A stretch of DNA of 64,000 nt from Chitinophagaceae bacterium UBA1930 (lineage in GTDB: Bacteria > Bacteroidota > Bacteroidia > Chitinophagales > Chitinophagaceae), in the NCBI GenBank assembly GCA_002337145.1, contig DDFK01000002.1, positions 1,736,868-1,800,867 of the forward strand, given 5' to 3'. A program made the translations under genes and the position numbers. Position 1 is the first letter of the stretch, and each line of letters starts with the position of its first letter. The notes beneath the pieces were generated by a model. It had not been told where the DNA came from and did no database searches. It worked only from the letters and a program-made list of their open reading frames with translations. Shown here piece by piece: positions 7,708 through 16,448 of the stretch.

Positions 7708-8844
7708 ATGAAATACTACATCATTGCCGGAGAAGCGAGTGGCGATTTGCATGGCAGCAACCTGATTAAGGAACTGCATAAGCTGGATGCTGCCATAGAC
7801 ATACGTTGCTGGGGCGGCGACCTGATGCAGGCTGCGGGGGCCAGACTGGTAAAGCATTACCGTGACCTTGCTTTTATGGGCTTTGCAGAAGTGGTAAAGA
7901 ACCTGCCTACTATTTTTAAGAACATTGCTTTTTGCAAGCAAGACATTGCCGCATTTAAGCCCGATGTATTGGTGCTGATTGATTACCCTGGTTTTAATTT
8001 ACGCATAGCCGAGTGGGCAAAGCAGGCAGGCTTTAAAGTAGTATATTATATATCGCCACAGGTTTGGGCATGGAAGGAGAACCGCGTAAAGAAGATGAAG
8101 CAGTGCATAGACAAGATGCTGGTGATACTGCCCTTTGAAAAGGATTATTATAAAAATAGATGGAACTGGGATGTGGAGTATGTTGGGCACCCGTTGGTGG
8201 AAGAAGTTGAAGGCTTACAATTGAAAGTTAAAGGTTCAAACAACATTAAACCGGAAGCATTGAACCCTAAACCGATCATTGCCTTATTGCCCGGCAGCCG
8301 TAAACAGGAAATAAGCAAGAAACTTCCTATTATGTTGGAGGTTGCCAAATCGTTTCCAGGCTATCAGTTCATTGTTGCAAAAGCACCGGGACAGGAAGAC
8401 ATTTTTTATGAACCTTTTCTTGCGGCATATAGCAATGTATCGACTGTTAGAAACGATACCTATCATTTGTTGCTGCAGAGCAAAGCCGCATTGGTAACAA
8501 GCGGAACGGCCACTTTGGAAACCGCATTGTTTGGCGTGCCGGAAGTAGTATGTTACAAGAGCAGCAACATCAGCTACCAGATTGGCAAGCGGTTGATAAA
8601 GATCAAATACATTTCGTTGGTGAACCTTATTATGGATAAGCTGGTGGTGAAGGAGCTGATTCAGCATGACCTGACAACCAAAAACCTAGTAACAGAACTG
8701 ACTGACCTATTAACGAATAATAGCCGTATAGCACAGTTGCAACATGATTATGCCGAATTGAAAAAGATCCTGTCGGCCGGAGGCAATGCATCTGCAAAAG
8801 CTGCAAAGAGTATCCATGCATTTGTTGGTGGGGATGCTCAATAA
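7708..8844 (+). CDS. lpxB: lipid-A-disaccharide synthase
   Basis: 378 residues from the ATG at 7708; upstream TTG codons in frame would add residues not seen in LpxB. The enzyme joins UDP-2,3-diacylglucosamine and lipid X to form the lipid A disaccharide at the inner membrane. The N-terminus IIAGEASGDLHGSNL and the internal VLIDYPGFNLR, YYISPQVWAW and ALLPGSRKQEI motifs are diagnostic of the GT19 family. The linker before ALLPGSR (residues about 170-188, bases 8215-8272) is longer than usual and its DNA resembles intergenic repeats seen elsewhere in the window. The 3' end overlaps the convergent next gene by 7 bp. Confidence 0.95.
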   Translation: MKYYIIAGEASGDLHGSNLIKELHKLDAAIDIRCWGGDLMQAAGARLVKHYRDLAFMGFAEVVKNLPTIFKNIAFCKQDIAAFKPDVLVLIDYPGFNLRIAEWAKQAGFKVVYYISPQVWAWKENRVKKMKQCIDKMLVILPFEKDYYKNRWNWDVEYVGHPLVEEVEGLQLKVKGSNNIKPEALNPKPIIALLPGSRKQEISKKLPIMLEVAKSFPGYQFIVAKAPGQEDIFYEPFLAAYSNVSTVRNDTYHLLLQSKAALVTSGTATLETALFGVPEVVCYKSSNISYQIGKRLIKIKYISLVNLIMDKLVVKELIQHDLTTKNLVTELTDLLTNNSRIAQLQHDYAELKKILSAGGNASAKAAKSIHAFVGGDAQ

Positions 8845-9803
8845 GCAAAACCGAGTTCCAATATATAATCCGATTTTGTCTGTTCTATCAATGTAAGGTG
8901 TATGGTCTTGCTTCTCCTTTTTTCAAGATCATCAATTTTCAGGAAGGCCACTTCACGCATGCGGTCATCGTGTGGCATCAATAAATAGTACACATATTCT
9001 TCGCCAAGGCTTACCCGCAAGTTGGTAAGTGCTGCTTCAAATTCCTTTTTGCCATCGCGTATATCTTCAACACCTGCCTTATAGTACACAATCACGGTGG
9101 TATCGCCCACCTGCTTTGCACCTCTACATACAAAAGGTGGCAGCTCACCCAAGCAACCCTGTGGCTTGCTTTTCTGAAAGCTGCTGAGTTGCCCTTTTAA
9201 AGCAGTGGCAAACATGAAACTGCTAATGGGCTCCGTACGCATTACTTTGTAATAGTACTTGGGCATACCGCCATTAATTTTCAGCAACAGGCGGTAACCA
9301 TCGCCCATATTCTTTTTGTACAACTGCACAAACACATTGTAGTGAAAGAAGCCGCTTTGCTGTGTGTAGGCAATCTTTGTTTGTCTTACCATTCCCAGTT
9401 TACTGGCAGTATCGTTGTTGCGGAACATGACTTTACGGTTCATGGCTTCGGCTATAGTATTGCTCAGGTTCACAAAAGCGGCTTCGGCATCTTCTATCTT
9501 GTCAAAGTCGCCAAAATGGTATTCGGCAAATGAGAGACTGTCCAATATCAGCTTACCTGAAATGGCTCCTGGTATCTTTATTTTACAGGTAAACACTTTT
9601 GATGCCGGATAGGCGGAATCCATTCCTTTGAAAGGCTTGTCCTTTACATCCTTGAACCTGTTGGGTGCATCGTTGATAAGTTTGACGAAAGATTTTGCAA
9701 AGTCGTTTTTGTTCTTTTTGGAAAGGTCAACGATGAAGTCCTGTGCAAACAGTACACAAGTAGTGCAACAAAGAATGAATATGGCTGCCAGCCTGCAATA
9801 CAT
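8838..9803 (-). CDS. secreted protein of unknown function
   Basis: 321 residues with a clear signal peptide (AAIFILCCTTCVLFAQ, cleavage after Ala20). I do not recognise the family. The mature part has a Lys/Asp-rich start, a beta-rich middle and a C-terminal ILELGFAY strand. There is one notable Cys-x-Gly-x-Leu-Pro-Pro segment (about residues 215-225) and a Cys nearby that could pair in the periplasm. The stop overlaps the end of lpxB (7 bp, opposite strand). No catalytic motif is evident. Confidence 0.8.
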   Translation of the reverse strand: MYCRLAAIFILCCTTCVLFAQDFIVDLSKKNKNDFAKSFVKLINDAPNRFKDVKDKPFKGMDSAYPASKVFTCKIKIPGAISGKLILDSLSFAEYHFGDFDKIEDAEAAFVNLSNTIAEAMNRKVMFRNNDTASKLGMVRQTKIAYTQQSGFFHYNVFVQLYKKNMGDGYRLLLKINGGMPKYYYKVMRTEPISSFMFATALKGQLSSFQKSKPQGCLGELPPFVCRGAKQVGDTTVIVYYKAGVEDIRDGKKEFEAALTNLRVSLGEEYVYYLLMPHDDRMREVAFLKIDDLEKRRSKTIHLTLIEQTKSDYILELGFAY

Positions 9804-9897
9804 GGTATCTGGGTTAGTTTTTAGGTTCGGTAATGGTAAATGGCAGCAATCGAAATAAGTAAACGCAGTATAAATATATGTTTTTTATGGTGTATTG

Positions 9898-10947
9898 TCA
9901 AATACCCATGGCTTTAATAAAATCACTTACCAGGTAACTCATCAGTTTGCCTGTTGAAATGTCTTCCCTTCCATCGCTCAGTTTGGTGGCCCCTTCGCAA
10001 ATGTGCAGGTAAGCCGGTTTACTGTCTGCAGTGGCAAAATGGATGTATTGCCTTGCATGGTGCGTGGTAATGCCAACAGGTGTTGCGGCACTGCTCAACG
10101 TATGTTCAATGCAGTCAAGGTCCAGTTCAATGCCCACCAAACTGTCTTCCGTAAACGTGGTGGCCAATGCTACCGATTGAAGGAAGTTCCTTTTCTCATG
10201 AATAAAAATATCTTCATAAGTAATACAGTCAATAAAAGGGTTGTTCACAATATCCATCCAAACATTCTGCTGTATATAGTTTTCGTGCAGGCCTATAATG
10301 CAATATTTTTCCAGGTAGCCATCTTCATCAGCATAACGGAAAGCATTGCCACTGTGCCTGCCCTCCAACGGTCTATAGTCGGCATGTGCATCCAGGTTTA
10401 TGGCATTGATCTGTGCTATATCAATTACACCGGCTTTGTACCATCCCTTTGCGGCACCTTTAATGCATGGGTAGGCATTGTTGTGACCACCTCCAATTAC
10501 AATGGGCATTTTACGGTTCTGGGTAATCAGTTTTACCAGATGCTCCACTTCGTCGTCTATGGTATTTACCACATGTCTGTATGCTTCTACTTTTTCTTCG
10601 TAGGAACTTGCATTTGCTTCAATCAAATTGGTTTCGGCCGAAAAGTCGAAATGCCCCACCAGCAATATATCACCACCATCAATAAAGTCGTTGCTCTGTA
10701 TATTCAGGAAAGATTGCAGAAAGGGTATCCAGGCAGTGTCAACACCACCAATGCCCATGTTTGCCTTTACGCCAATATCTTCCGGCACACCCACCACAAC
10801 ATATTTGGCTGTGGTTTTTGCAATTGATTCTTCCAACTGTTTGGCATCGTTTATTACATGTATCCTTTCACCAAGCTTGGTTTCGAAACGCCTGATTTTG
10901 GTAAGTGACAGTACATCCTGTTTATTATAGATTTTGAGATGGTGCAT
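9898..10947 (-). CDS. hutG: arginase-family hydrolase, probable formimidoylglutamase
   Basis: 349 residues. The ureohydrolase fold is shown by three metal motifs: GGGHNN (His155), DAHAD (Asp186, His188, Asp190) and ELDLD (Asp276, Asp278), the complete set for a binuclear manganese site. The family includes arginase, agmatinase and formimidoylglutamase. The nearby histidine-degradation genes (ftcD at 12-13.7 kb and hutI at 16.4-17.7 kb) favour formimidoylglutamase, which yields glutamate and formamide. The substrate is inferred from context. The gene stands alone on its strand, with a long upstream gap. Confidence 0.8.
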   Translation of the reverse strand: MHHLKIYNKQDVLSLTKIRRFETKLGERIHVINDAKQLEESIAKTTAKYVVVGVPEDIGVKANMGIGGVDTAWIPFLQSFLNIQSNDFIDGGDILLVGHFDFSAETNLIEANASSYEEKVEAYRHVVNTIDDEVEHLVKLITQNRKMPIVIGGGHNNAYPCIKGAAKGWYKAGVIDIAQINAINLDAHADYRPLEGRHSGNAFRYADEDGYLEKYCIIGLHENYIQQNVWMDIVNNPFIDCITYEDIFIHEKRNFLQSVALATTFTEDSLVGIELDLDCIEHTLSSAATPVGITTHHARQYIHFATADSKPAYLHICEGATKLSDGREDISTGKLMSYLVSDFIKAMGI

Positions 10948-11342
10948 GGCTAATCGTTTTTTGAAGTTTGTTGCAATCTGCTGTAAGATGGAATTAATTC
11001 ATACAATTTTAAAATTTATTTTTCCTGACTATCGGATGACAGAAAGTAGGTCAGGTTAAAGCCTTGTTGAAATCATTTATTGACTATAACTCCGTTTATT
11101 ATTCCCGATAGTTATGGGGATCGCCAAGCTCAGTATGATAATGAAGGTCTTCAATTATTTCCCTTCATCCAATAATCAATTTATTATTTATACACAATAC
11201 TGTTTAAGCTTATAAGACTTTCTAAACCCTTCTTCGCAACAAACAGGTGTTTTGCTATAATGGAATAGCAGTAGGAACAGGCAGCAGTTGCCTGACATGC
11301 AGAATCATTTACCATACTATAAAGCCGAAAACACCAAAGGTC
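10948..11342. other. non-coding stretch upstream of hutG with degraded repeat text
   Basis: No convincing gene, tRNA or strong hairpin was found. The stretch is AT-rich. At 11100-11135 there is CCCGATAGTTATGGGGAT followed by a CAAGCTCAGTATGA block, which resembles one arm of the inverted repeat element at 48.6-48.8 kb. The hutG promoter should lie at the left end. The gap continues to 11704, interrupted only by a doubtful 40-codon frame. Confidence 0.5.
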
Positions 11343-11465
11343 ATGATCAAAAAAATAGTCAACCTTTTAACCAAACTATTCTTCACTCCCACTTGTAAAT
11401 GCTGCTTACGGAACAACAGGAATTGCCATTGCGGCAAAGGTAAATTGTGGACAGGAAAACAATAA
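11343..11465 (+). CDS. possible small cysteine-rich protein (40 aa)
   Basis: A short frame starting ATGATCAAAAAA encodes a Lys/Ile-rich helix followed by a cysteine cluster, CKCCLRNNRNCHCGKGK, with five Cys and a His within 17 residues. Such a cluster could bind zinc or another metal. A longer in-frame version from 11247 exists but looks unnatural at its start. No conserved family is recognised and there is no clear ribosome binding site, so chance is a real possibility. Confidence 0.3.
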   Translation: MIKKIVNLLTKLFFTPTCKCCLRNNRNCHCGKGKLWTGKQ

Positions 11466-11704
11466 AACCCAACCTCCTTTTTCAGCCTGTAGCCATGCCA
11501 TACTATTGTAACTTTCAGGTATGCCCAATAGATTGGCTAAACATTTATTTTAATGGGTAATGGCAATGCTTTTTTCTTTGTTATGTAGCATGGAACAACT
11601 ATTGATGGACGTTATTATTTTATTATTTTAATTGTTCTAAACGACAACCTTTGTTTCAATTTACTTATTGACATTTGCAGCCAACCCCCACTAACCTAAC
11701 TAAT

Positions 11705-11932
11705 ATGATGAATGATTCTCAATTTTTGCAGGAAATAGGTGCCCGGATCAAAAAATTAAGGACTGACAAGAATATTTCGCAAAACGAATTAGCTATGTTG
11801 TGTGATTTTGAAAAAGCCAGCATGTCCAGGATTGAATCTGGTCAAACAAATACCACTATATTGACCCTCAGAAAAATATGCAGTGCCTTGGATGTGCATA
11901 TTTGCGATTTAATGGAAGACAGGGAAAAATAA
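11705..11932 (+). CDS. small XRE-family transcriptional regulator
   Basis: 75 residues from ATG 11705 (a second ATG follows immediately). Almost the whole protein is one Cro/C1-type helix-turn-helix: IGARIKKLRTDKNISQNELA, then SMSRIESGQTNTTI and a final helix ending CDLMEDREK. There is no effector domain. A TTTG at 11650-11653 and a GACATTTG at 11670-11677 loosely match the Bacteroidota promoter form (TTTG then TAnnTTTG) but with short spacing. It converges on ftcD. Targets are unknown; control of neighbouring hut genes is possible but unsupported. Confidence 0.88.
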   Translation: MMNDSQFLQEIGARIKKLRTDKNISQNELAMLCDFEKASMSRIESGQTNTTILTLRKICSALDVHICDLMEDREK

Positions 11933-11965
11933 AAAAAAACACTTTAACCGCATCACTCTAAAAAC

Positions 11966-11997
11966 AATAAGATTGGCTATTACAGGCCAATCTTATT
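11966..11997 (-). terminator. terminator hairpin at the ftcD 3' end
   Basis: Perfect 12-bp arms (AATAAGATTGGC and its complement) enclose the loop TATTACAG. On the minus strand the hairpin begins inside the last codons of ftcD and is followed by GTTTTT. It lies between the convergent XRE gene and ftcD. Confidence 0.75.
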
Positions 11998-13656
11998 ATT
12001 TACAAGGTTCAGTATCTCTGCTTCTAGAGCAATTGTATTGTTTTCAATTTCCTTTCCTTTTGCAACAATAGCTTGCACAAATTGCTTATCGTCATAATCT
12101 TTCGCATTGATACGCACATTCATGAATGCCCCCATAACGGCACTGCGTGCACACAATGCCCCAACGCCTGCATCCGAAACGGAGTTGGGGTTACCAATTT
12201 CGGCCATGGCCTTAATTACTTCCATGCTTGCATAAGCTGCCTCCATAACTTTAAAGGGAATGTCGATGGCATATTTTGTAGCGTCCTGTATGGCCCGTTT
12301 ACGGATGCCTTTTTCTTCATCAGTAGTTTTGGGCAGGCCAAATGCGTTCATGATCTGGTTAAAGGCCCTTGTATCTGCATCAACCAGTTTCACCAATTCA
12401 TTTTTGTATTGCTCACCTTTTTCTGCCCATGTGCTGAACTCCTGCCAACGCTCGTCCCAACCTTTTTTGTGTGATGAGAGGTTGGCCACCATTGTAGCCA
12501 ATGCAGCACCCAGGCTACCTATATATGCAGCAATCGAGCCGCCACCAGGTGCCGGGCTTTCGCTGGCTGTTTCATCGGCAAAGCCACTCAGCGTCATGCT
12601 TACCAGTTTGCTATCGGCACTGTTGGCCAGCATGTATTCAATAATCCGCTCTTCGGGGTTAAAAGGCGTAAGCTCATCAAGCCCCAATGATTTCACGGCT
12701 ATCTTAATCAGTTCCTTTTCACTTACACCAATACTGCGTTGCTGCTTCAACAAAAAATATTTGCCCGCATCCAGCATGGCTTTTAATGGTACAAGGCCAA
12801 CAAGTTCACTACCCGTAACACGTATGCCCCTTGCATCCGCCTTTTTGCAAACCTCATCAAATGCAATATGTATAGGCGTTACATTTAAGTTGGTCAGGTT
12901 AATGGATATCTGTGCAATGCCATATTCTTCAATAAACCAGCCTATGGCTTTTACGCATTTCAAACTGCCGGGTATGGAAACAGGCTTGCCATTTTCGTCG
13001 TTCACCACTTTCCCGTTCTCCCGTTTTACCCTGCCGGCTTCACGCACATCAAATGCAATGGCATTGGCCCTGCGTGTTGAGGTTGTGTTCAGGTTTACAT
13101 TGTAAGCCACCAAAAAAGCCCTTGCACCAATAACAGTACCGCCACGTTTGGCATCAAATTCTGCAGGGCCAAAATCAGGCTTCCATTGTGGCTCCTTTAT
13201 CTTTTTAAAAAAGCCTTCGTATTCACCTGCACGTATTACAGAAAGGTTGCTGCGTTCTTTATTGGGCTGTGCGGCTTCGTATAAATAAATGGGCAATTGC
13301 AAATCTTCCCCTACCCTTTGTGCCAATTGCTGTGCATAGCTGGCAGTTTCTTCCATTGTTATATTGGCAATGGGAATCAACGGGCATACATCTGTTGCAC
13401 CCATGCGTGGATGTTCGCCTTTGTGCCTCGACATATCAATCAATTCACCCGCCTTTTTTATGGCACGGTAAGCAGCTTCTATAACAGGCAATGGTTCGCC
13501 CACAAAAGTCACTACGGTTCTATTGGTTGCCTTACCTGGGTCAACATTCAATAACCGCACGCCTTCCACTGCTTCAATTTCATTGGTTATCTGTTTAATG
13601 ATATTCAAGTCGTTGCCTTCACTAAAATTGGGAACACATTCTATTAACTGCTGCAT
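11980..13656 (-). CDS. ftcD: bifunctional glutamate formimidoyltransferase / formimidoyltetrahydrofolate cyclodeaminase
   Basis: 558 residues from the ATG at 13656, matching the typical start QQLIECVPNFSEG; a frame extension to 13791 is not family-like. The N-terminal transferase (about 1-320) shows VPNFSEG, HPRMGATDVCPL and the ARAFLVAYNVNL segment. The C-terminal cyclodeaminase (about 350-558) shows ESPAPGGGSIAAYIGSLGAA and NPNSVSDAGVGAL. The fused enzyme moves the formimino group from formiminoglutamate to tetrahydrofolate and releases ammonia, linking histidine breakdown to one-carbon metabolism. A hutG-like hydrolase that can act on the same intermediate lies 1 kb away. Confidence 0.94.
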   Translation of the reverse strand: MQQLIECVPNFSEGNDLNIIKQITNEIEAVEGVRLLNVDPGKATNRTVVTFVGEPLPVIEAAYRAIKKAGELIDMSRHKGEHPRMGATDVCPLIPIANITMEETASYAQQLAQRVGEDLQLPIYLYEAAQPNKERSNLSVIRAGEYEGFFKKIKEPQWKPDFGPAEFDAKRGGTVIGARAFLVAYNVNLNTTSTRRANAIAFDVREAGRVKRENGKVVNDENGKPVSIPGSLKCVKAIGWFIEEYGIAQISINLTNLNVTPIHIAFDEVCKKADARGIRVTGSELVGLVPLKAMLDAGKYFLLKQQRSIGVSEKELIKIAVKSLGLDELTPFNPEERIIEYMLANSADSKLVSMTLSGFADETASESPAPGGGSIAAYIGSLGAALATMVANLSSHKKGWDERWQEFSTWAEKGEQYKNELVKLVDADTRAFNQIMNAFGLPKTTDEEKGIRKRAIQDATKYAIDIPFKVMEAAYASMEVIKAMAEIGNPNSVSDAGVGALCARSAVMGAFMNVRINAKDYDDKQFVQAIVAKGKEIENNTIALEAEILNLVNNKIGL

Positions 13657-13738
13657 GGGTATTGTATTAAGATGGCTAAGATATTGTTTGTACGTTAATA
13701 AAAAACAGGAAGGCCATTTTGTTACAGGCCACGGTACA

Positions 13739-13785
13739 TATACCAACTGTAGTGGCGTCGCACCCATCGGCAACAGTACATCTTT
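13739..13785. repeat. copy of a dispersed GCGTCGCACCC repeat
   Basis: Intergenic text with TACCAACTGTAGTGGCG followed by TCGCACCCATCGG. The same core, GCGTCGCACCCAT, recurs at about 52935-52950 and inverted (GATGGGTGCGACGCC) at about 48823-48837. All three copies are intergenic. The 13.7 and 52.9 kb copies also share TACCAACTG next to the core. Confidence 0.6.
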
Positions 13786-13884
13786 CAGCATTCATTAAGC
13801 CTTTGTTGCACGGGTAGTTACGGCACCTTATTTGGTGTACATTGCAACTTGCAACCAATCATTACCCAACTTAAATTGGCATAT

Positions 13885-15162
13885 ATGCGTTACAAAGCAA
13901 TTTACCTGTCCATGTTGGCAGCTATGTATTTTACCAACTGCAAAACCCAGCAAGCCAAGCAAAGCAAGGCTGTTAAACCTGTTGAGCTGCCCGCTCCTTA
14001 TGCTACACCATCGGTACGCAACAATTCAAAAGTAATTGGTTGGCCACAAGGCAAAACACCTGTGGCCCCCGAGGGCTTTACCGTAACCGCATTTGCAGAA
14101 AACCTGGATAACCCACGTTGGATATATGTGGCACCAAACGGCGATGTTTTTGTGGCCATGGCCAATACCATCAGCGATGGTTTTACCAAAACTGCCAGCG
14201 ACAAGAAGCCCTTAAAGAAAAGCAGCAATACCATATTATTGTTACGCGATGCAGATGGCGATGGCGTACCGGAGACAAAAACCGTTTTCTTAACAGGACT
14301 GAACCGTCCGCTGGGCATGTTGATACTGAACAACCTCTTCTATGTGGCCAATACAGATGGCATTAAAGTGTACCCTTATACAACAGGCCAAACAGAAATT
14401 AAGGATACGGGAACAAAAATACTTGACCTGCCTGCAGGTGGCTACAATAATCACTGGACAAGGAATTTGATTGCCAATAGCGATGGCACCAAGATCTATG
14501 TATCCGTTGGATCTGGAAGCAATGTTGCAGAACACGGAATAGAGAATGAAAAACGGAGGGCCAACATACTGGAAATAAATCCTGACGGTACAGGCGAAAG
14601 AATATATGCCAGCGGTTTACGCAACCCTGTAGGCATGGGCTGGGCACCAGGCACGCATACATTATGGACAGCAGTAAATGAAAGAGATGAATTGGGCGAT
14701 GAACTGGTACCCGACTTTGCTACTGGGGTGAAGGAAAACGGTTTCTATGGATGGCCCTATGCTTACTTTGGCAAGAACCCCGACCCAAGGCTGAAAGGCG
14801 AAAGAATGGACCTAGTAAATAGTAGCATTACACCTGATATATCCCTTGGCTCGCATACCGCTTCTTTAGGATTGGCTTTTAATGATAAAAATTATTTATC
14901 AAAAGCCTATGCCGGTGGGCTTTTTATTGGGCAGCATGGGTCATGGAACCGTAGCGTGCTAACAGGTTACAGAGTGGCTTTTGTTCCTTTCAAGAACGGT
15001 CATCCGGATGGGCCTGTACAGGATTTCCTTACCGGTTTCATCTCCAATATATCAACCAGTACAGTATATGGCAGGCCCGTTGGCGTTGCCTTTGCAAATG
15101 ATGGTTCTTTATTAGTGGCAGATGACAGTGGCAAAAAAGTGTGGCGTGTTGCAAAGAAGTAA
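13885..15162 (+). CDS. PQQ-dependent sugar dehydrogenase / sorbosone dehydrogenase-family lipoprotein
   Basis: 425 residues from ATG 13885. A short hydrophobic N-terminus ends in the lipobox FTNC (Cys about 22), so this is probably a membrane-anchored lipoprotein. The rest is a beta-propeller of the glucose/sorbosone dehydrogenase family: GFTVTAFAENLDNPRWIYV at the start, ADGDGVPETKTVF, SGLRNPVGMGWAPGTHTLW, and a closing GVAFANDGSLLVADDSGKKV blade. Members oxidise sugars with pyrroloquinoline quinone, but many propellers of this type have no proven activity and no PQQ synthesis genes are in the window. It stands alone, convergent with the antiporter gene. Confidence 0.85.
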   Translation: MRYKAIYLSMLAAMYFTNCKTQQAKQSKAVKPVELPAPYATPSVRNNSKVIGWPQGKTPVAPEGFTVTAFAENLDNPRWIYVAPNGDVFVAMANTISDGFTKTASDKKPLKKSSNTILLLRDADGDGVPETKTVFLTGLNRPLGMLILNNLFYVANTDGIKVYPYTTGQTEIKDTGTKILDLPAGGYNNHWTRNLIANSDGTKIYVSVGSGSNVAEHGIENEKRRANILEINPDGTGERIYASGLRNPVGMGWAPGTHTLWTAVNERDELGDELVPDFATGVKENGFYGWPYAYFGKNPDPRLKGERMDLVNSSITPDISLGSHTASLGLAFNDKNYLSKAYAGGLFIGQHGSWNRSVLTGYRVAFVPFKNGHPDGPVQDFLTGFISNISTSTVYGRPVGVAFANDGSLLVADDSGKKVWRVAKK

Positions 15163-15219
15163 GTAGCAACAATAGTCAACAACCTTGCAGGATATTTAGT
15201 ATTGCTGTTATAAAAATAA

Positions 15220-16422
15220 CTAGTTCTCTTCGATGATGTCACCGGGTTTGTCTTTGTAAAAGATCATGCCTGTCATCATCACCAATGCAGTGGCTATGAT
15301 CACAAAGAACACAATGCCTTCATTAAAGTTGTTCAACTTCAGGGTATCAGGAATACGGTAAAAAAGCAATACTGTTACAAGCCCTCTTGGTATAAAAAAA
15401 ACTTCGGGATAGATTCTTGTATGCAAAAAGAAACGCAGGTATAGCCATCTTACCACAAACAGTACGGTTACAATCAATATTCCAACAAGCATTACCTGCG
15501 AATCGCCAAGCAGGTTAATATCTATGGCATAGCCAAAAAGTATAAAAAAGAACGTACGGATGATAAAGGATGTTTCGGCAGTAATGGAATGCAGCAGGTG
15601 CGTTACCTGATGCACTTTATCGTCAGAAAAGAAAGCCCTGATTTTTGGGGCACGTACCAAGTGCCAGTTGTTCATGAGCATACCAAACATCAGTACCAAT
15701 ATTAGAGAGGGCAAATGCAACAATTTGCCGCCGGCATAGAGCAGTACAATCAACGCAATAATCAAAAAGAAACGAATGCCCATCTTGCTTTTGGTCAATA
15801 TCAGGAATAAGATGGCAGACAAAATAATGGACAACGGAATGGACAATGCAATATTGAAAAAGAAATGCCCCACCGAACCTGCAGTAACACTTTCGCCTTC
15901 TGTAAAAAGGTTAAAAAAAAGGATGCCAATAATGTCTGCAAAAGATGCTTCATAAACCAGGAACTCTTTTTTGGAATCGCTTAATGCATGGATACTCGGA
16001 ATGACAATGGCACTGCTGATAATGGACAATGGTATTGCATACACAATGCATTGCTTTAAAGGCTCGTGTAGTAGCAGGTACAACACCGTGGTAACACCAA
16101 CAGTTGTAACTATAAAAATGGTAAAGGCAGAGAAGAACGAATCGCGTATGATCTTCAATTTGTCCTTTCCTATTTTCAGGTCAAGCCCTGCTTCCAGTAT
16201 AATCATCACCAGCCCTATCACGCCTAGCATTTCAACCAGTTTCTTTGGTATGGAGAAGCCGATATGATAGTGCGATAGCAATAATTTGGTAACCATGCCT
16301 GCACCCATTAGCAGCAGTACAGATGGCACACGTATGTATTTGCTTACAATTGAAAACAAGTAAGACAGAATAACTACCGAGCTTAGAATAATAAGCAAGA
16401 GTTCCGTTGATAATCCTTCCAT
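15220..16422 (-). CDS. cation:proton antiporter (CPA family)
   Basis: 400 residues, nearly all hydrophobic, with about 11-12 membrane segments. Features of Na+/H+ exchangers are present: the early VPSVLLLMGAGM re-entrant segment, EAGLDLKIGK (about 78-87), and a later SFADIIGILFFNL segment with an Asp in the membrane. It ends KPGDIIEEN with no regulatory TrkA domain. It begins 26 bp after hutI on the same strand and is probably co-transcribed with it. The ion (Na+, K+ or Li+) is not predictable. Confidence 0.88.
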   Translation of the reverse strand: MEGLSTELLLIILSSVVILSYLFSIVSKYIRVPSVLLLMGAGMVTKLLLSHYHIGFSIPKKLVEMLGVIGLVMIILEAGLDLKIGKDKLKIIRDSFFSAFTIFIVTTVGVTTVLYLLLHEPLKQCIVYAIPLSIISSAIVIPSIHALSDSKKEFLVYEASFADIIGILFFNLFTEGESVTAGSVGHFFFNIALSIPLSIILSAILFLILTKSKMGIRFFLIIALIVLLYAGGKLLHLPSLILVLMFGMLMNNWHLVRAPKIRAFFSDDKVHQVTHLLHSITAETSFIIRTFFFILFGYAIDINLLGDSQVMLVGILIVTVLFVVRWLYLRFFLHTRIYPEVFFIPRGLVTVLLFYRIPDTLKLNNFNEGIVFFVIIATALVMMTGMIFYKDKPGDIIEEN

Positions 16423-16448
16423 GTTGGTAAGATAAGCAAAAAGGGAGA

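Noticed and set aside
10003..10827. 274-codon frame opposite hutG
   Set aside because: Antisense to intact metal-binding motifs of the arginase fold; no independent support.
11247..11342. Upstream extension of the 40-codon Cys-rich frame
   Set aside because: The earlier residues look like translated intergenic text and there is no start context; only the shorter form is listed, with low confidence.
12260..13105. 281-codon frame opposite ftcD
   Set aside because: Antisense to two clear catalytic domains; its composition follows that gene.
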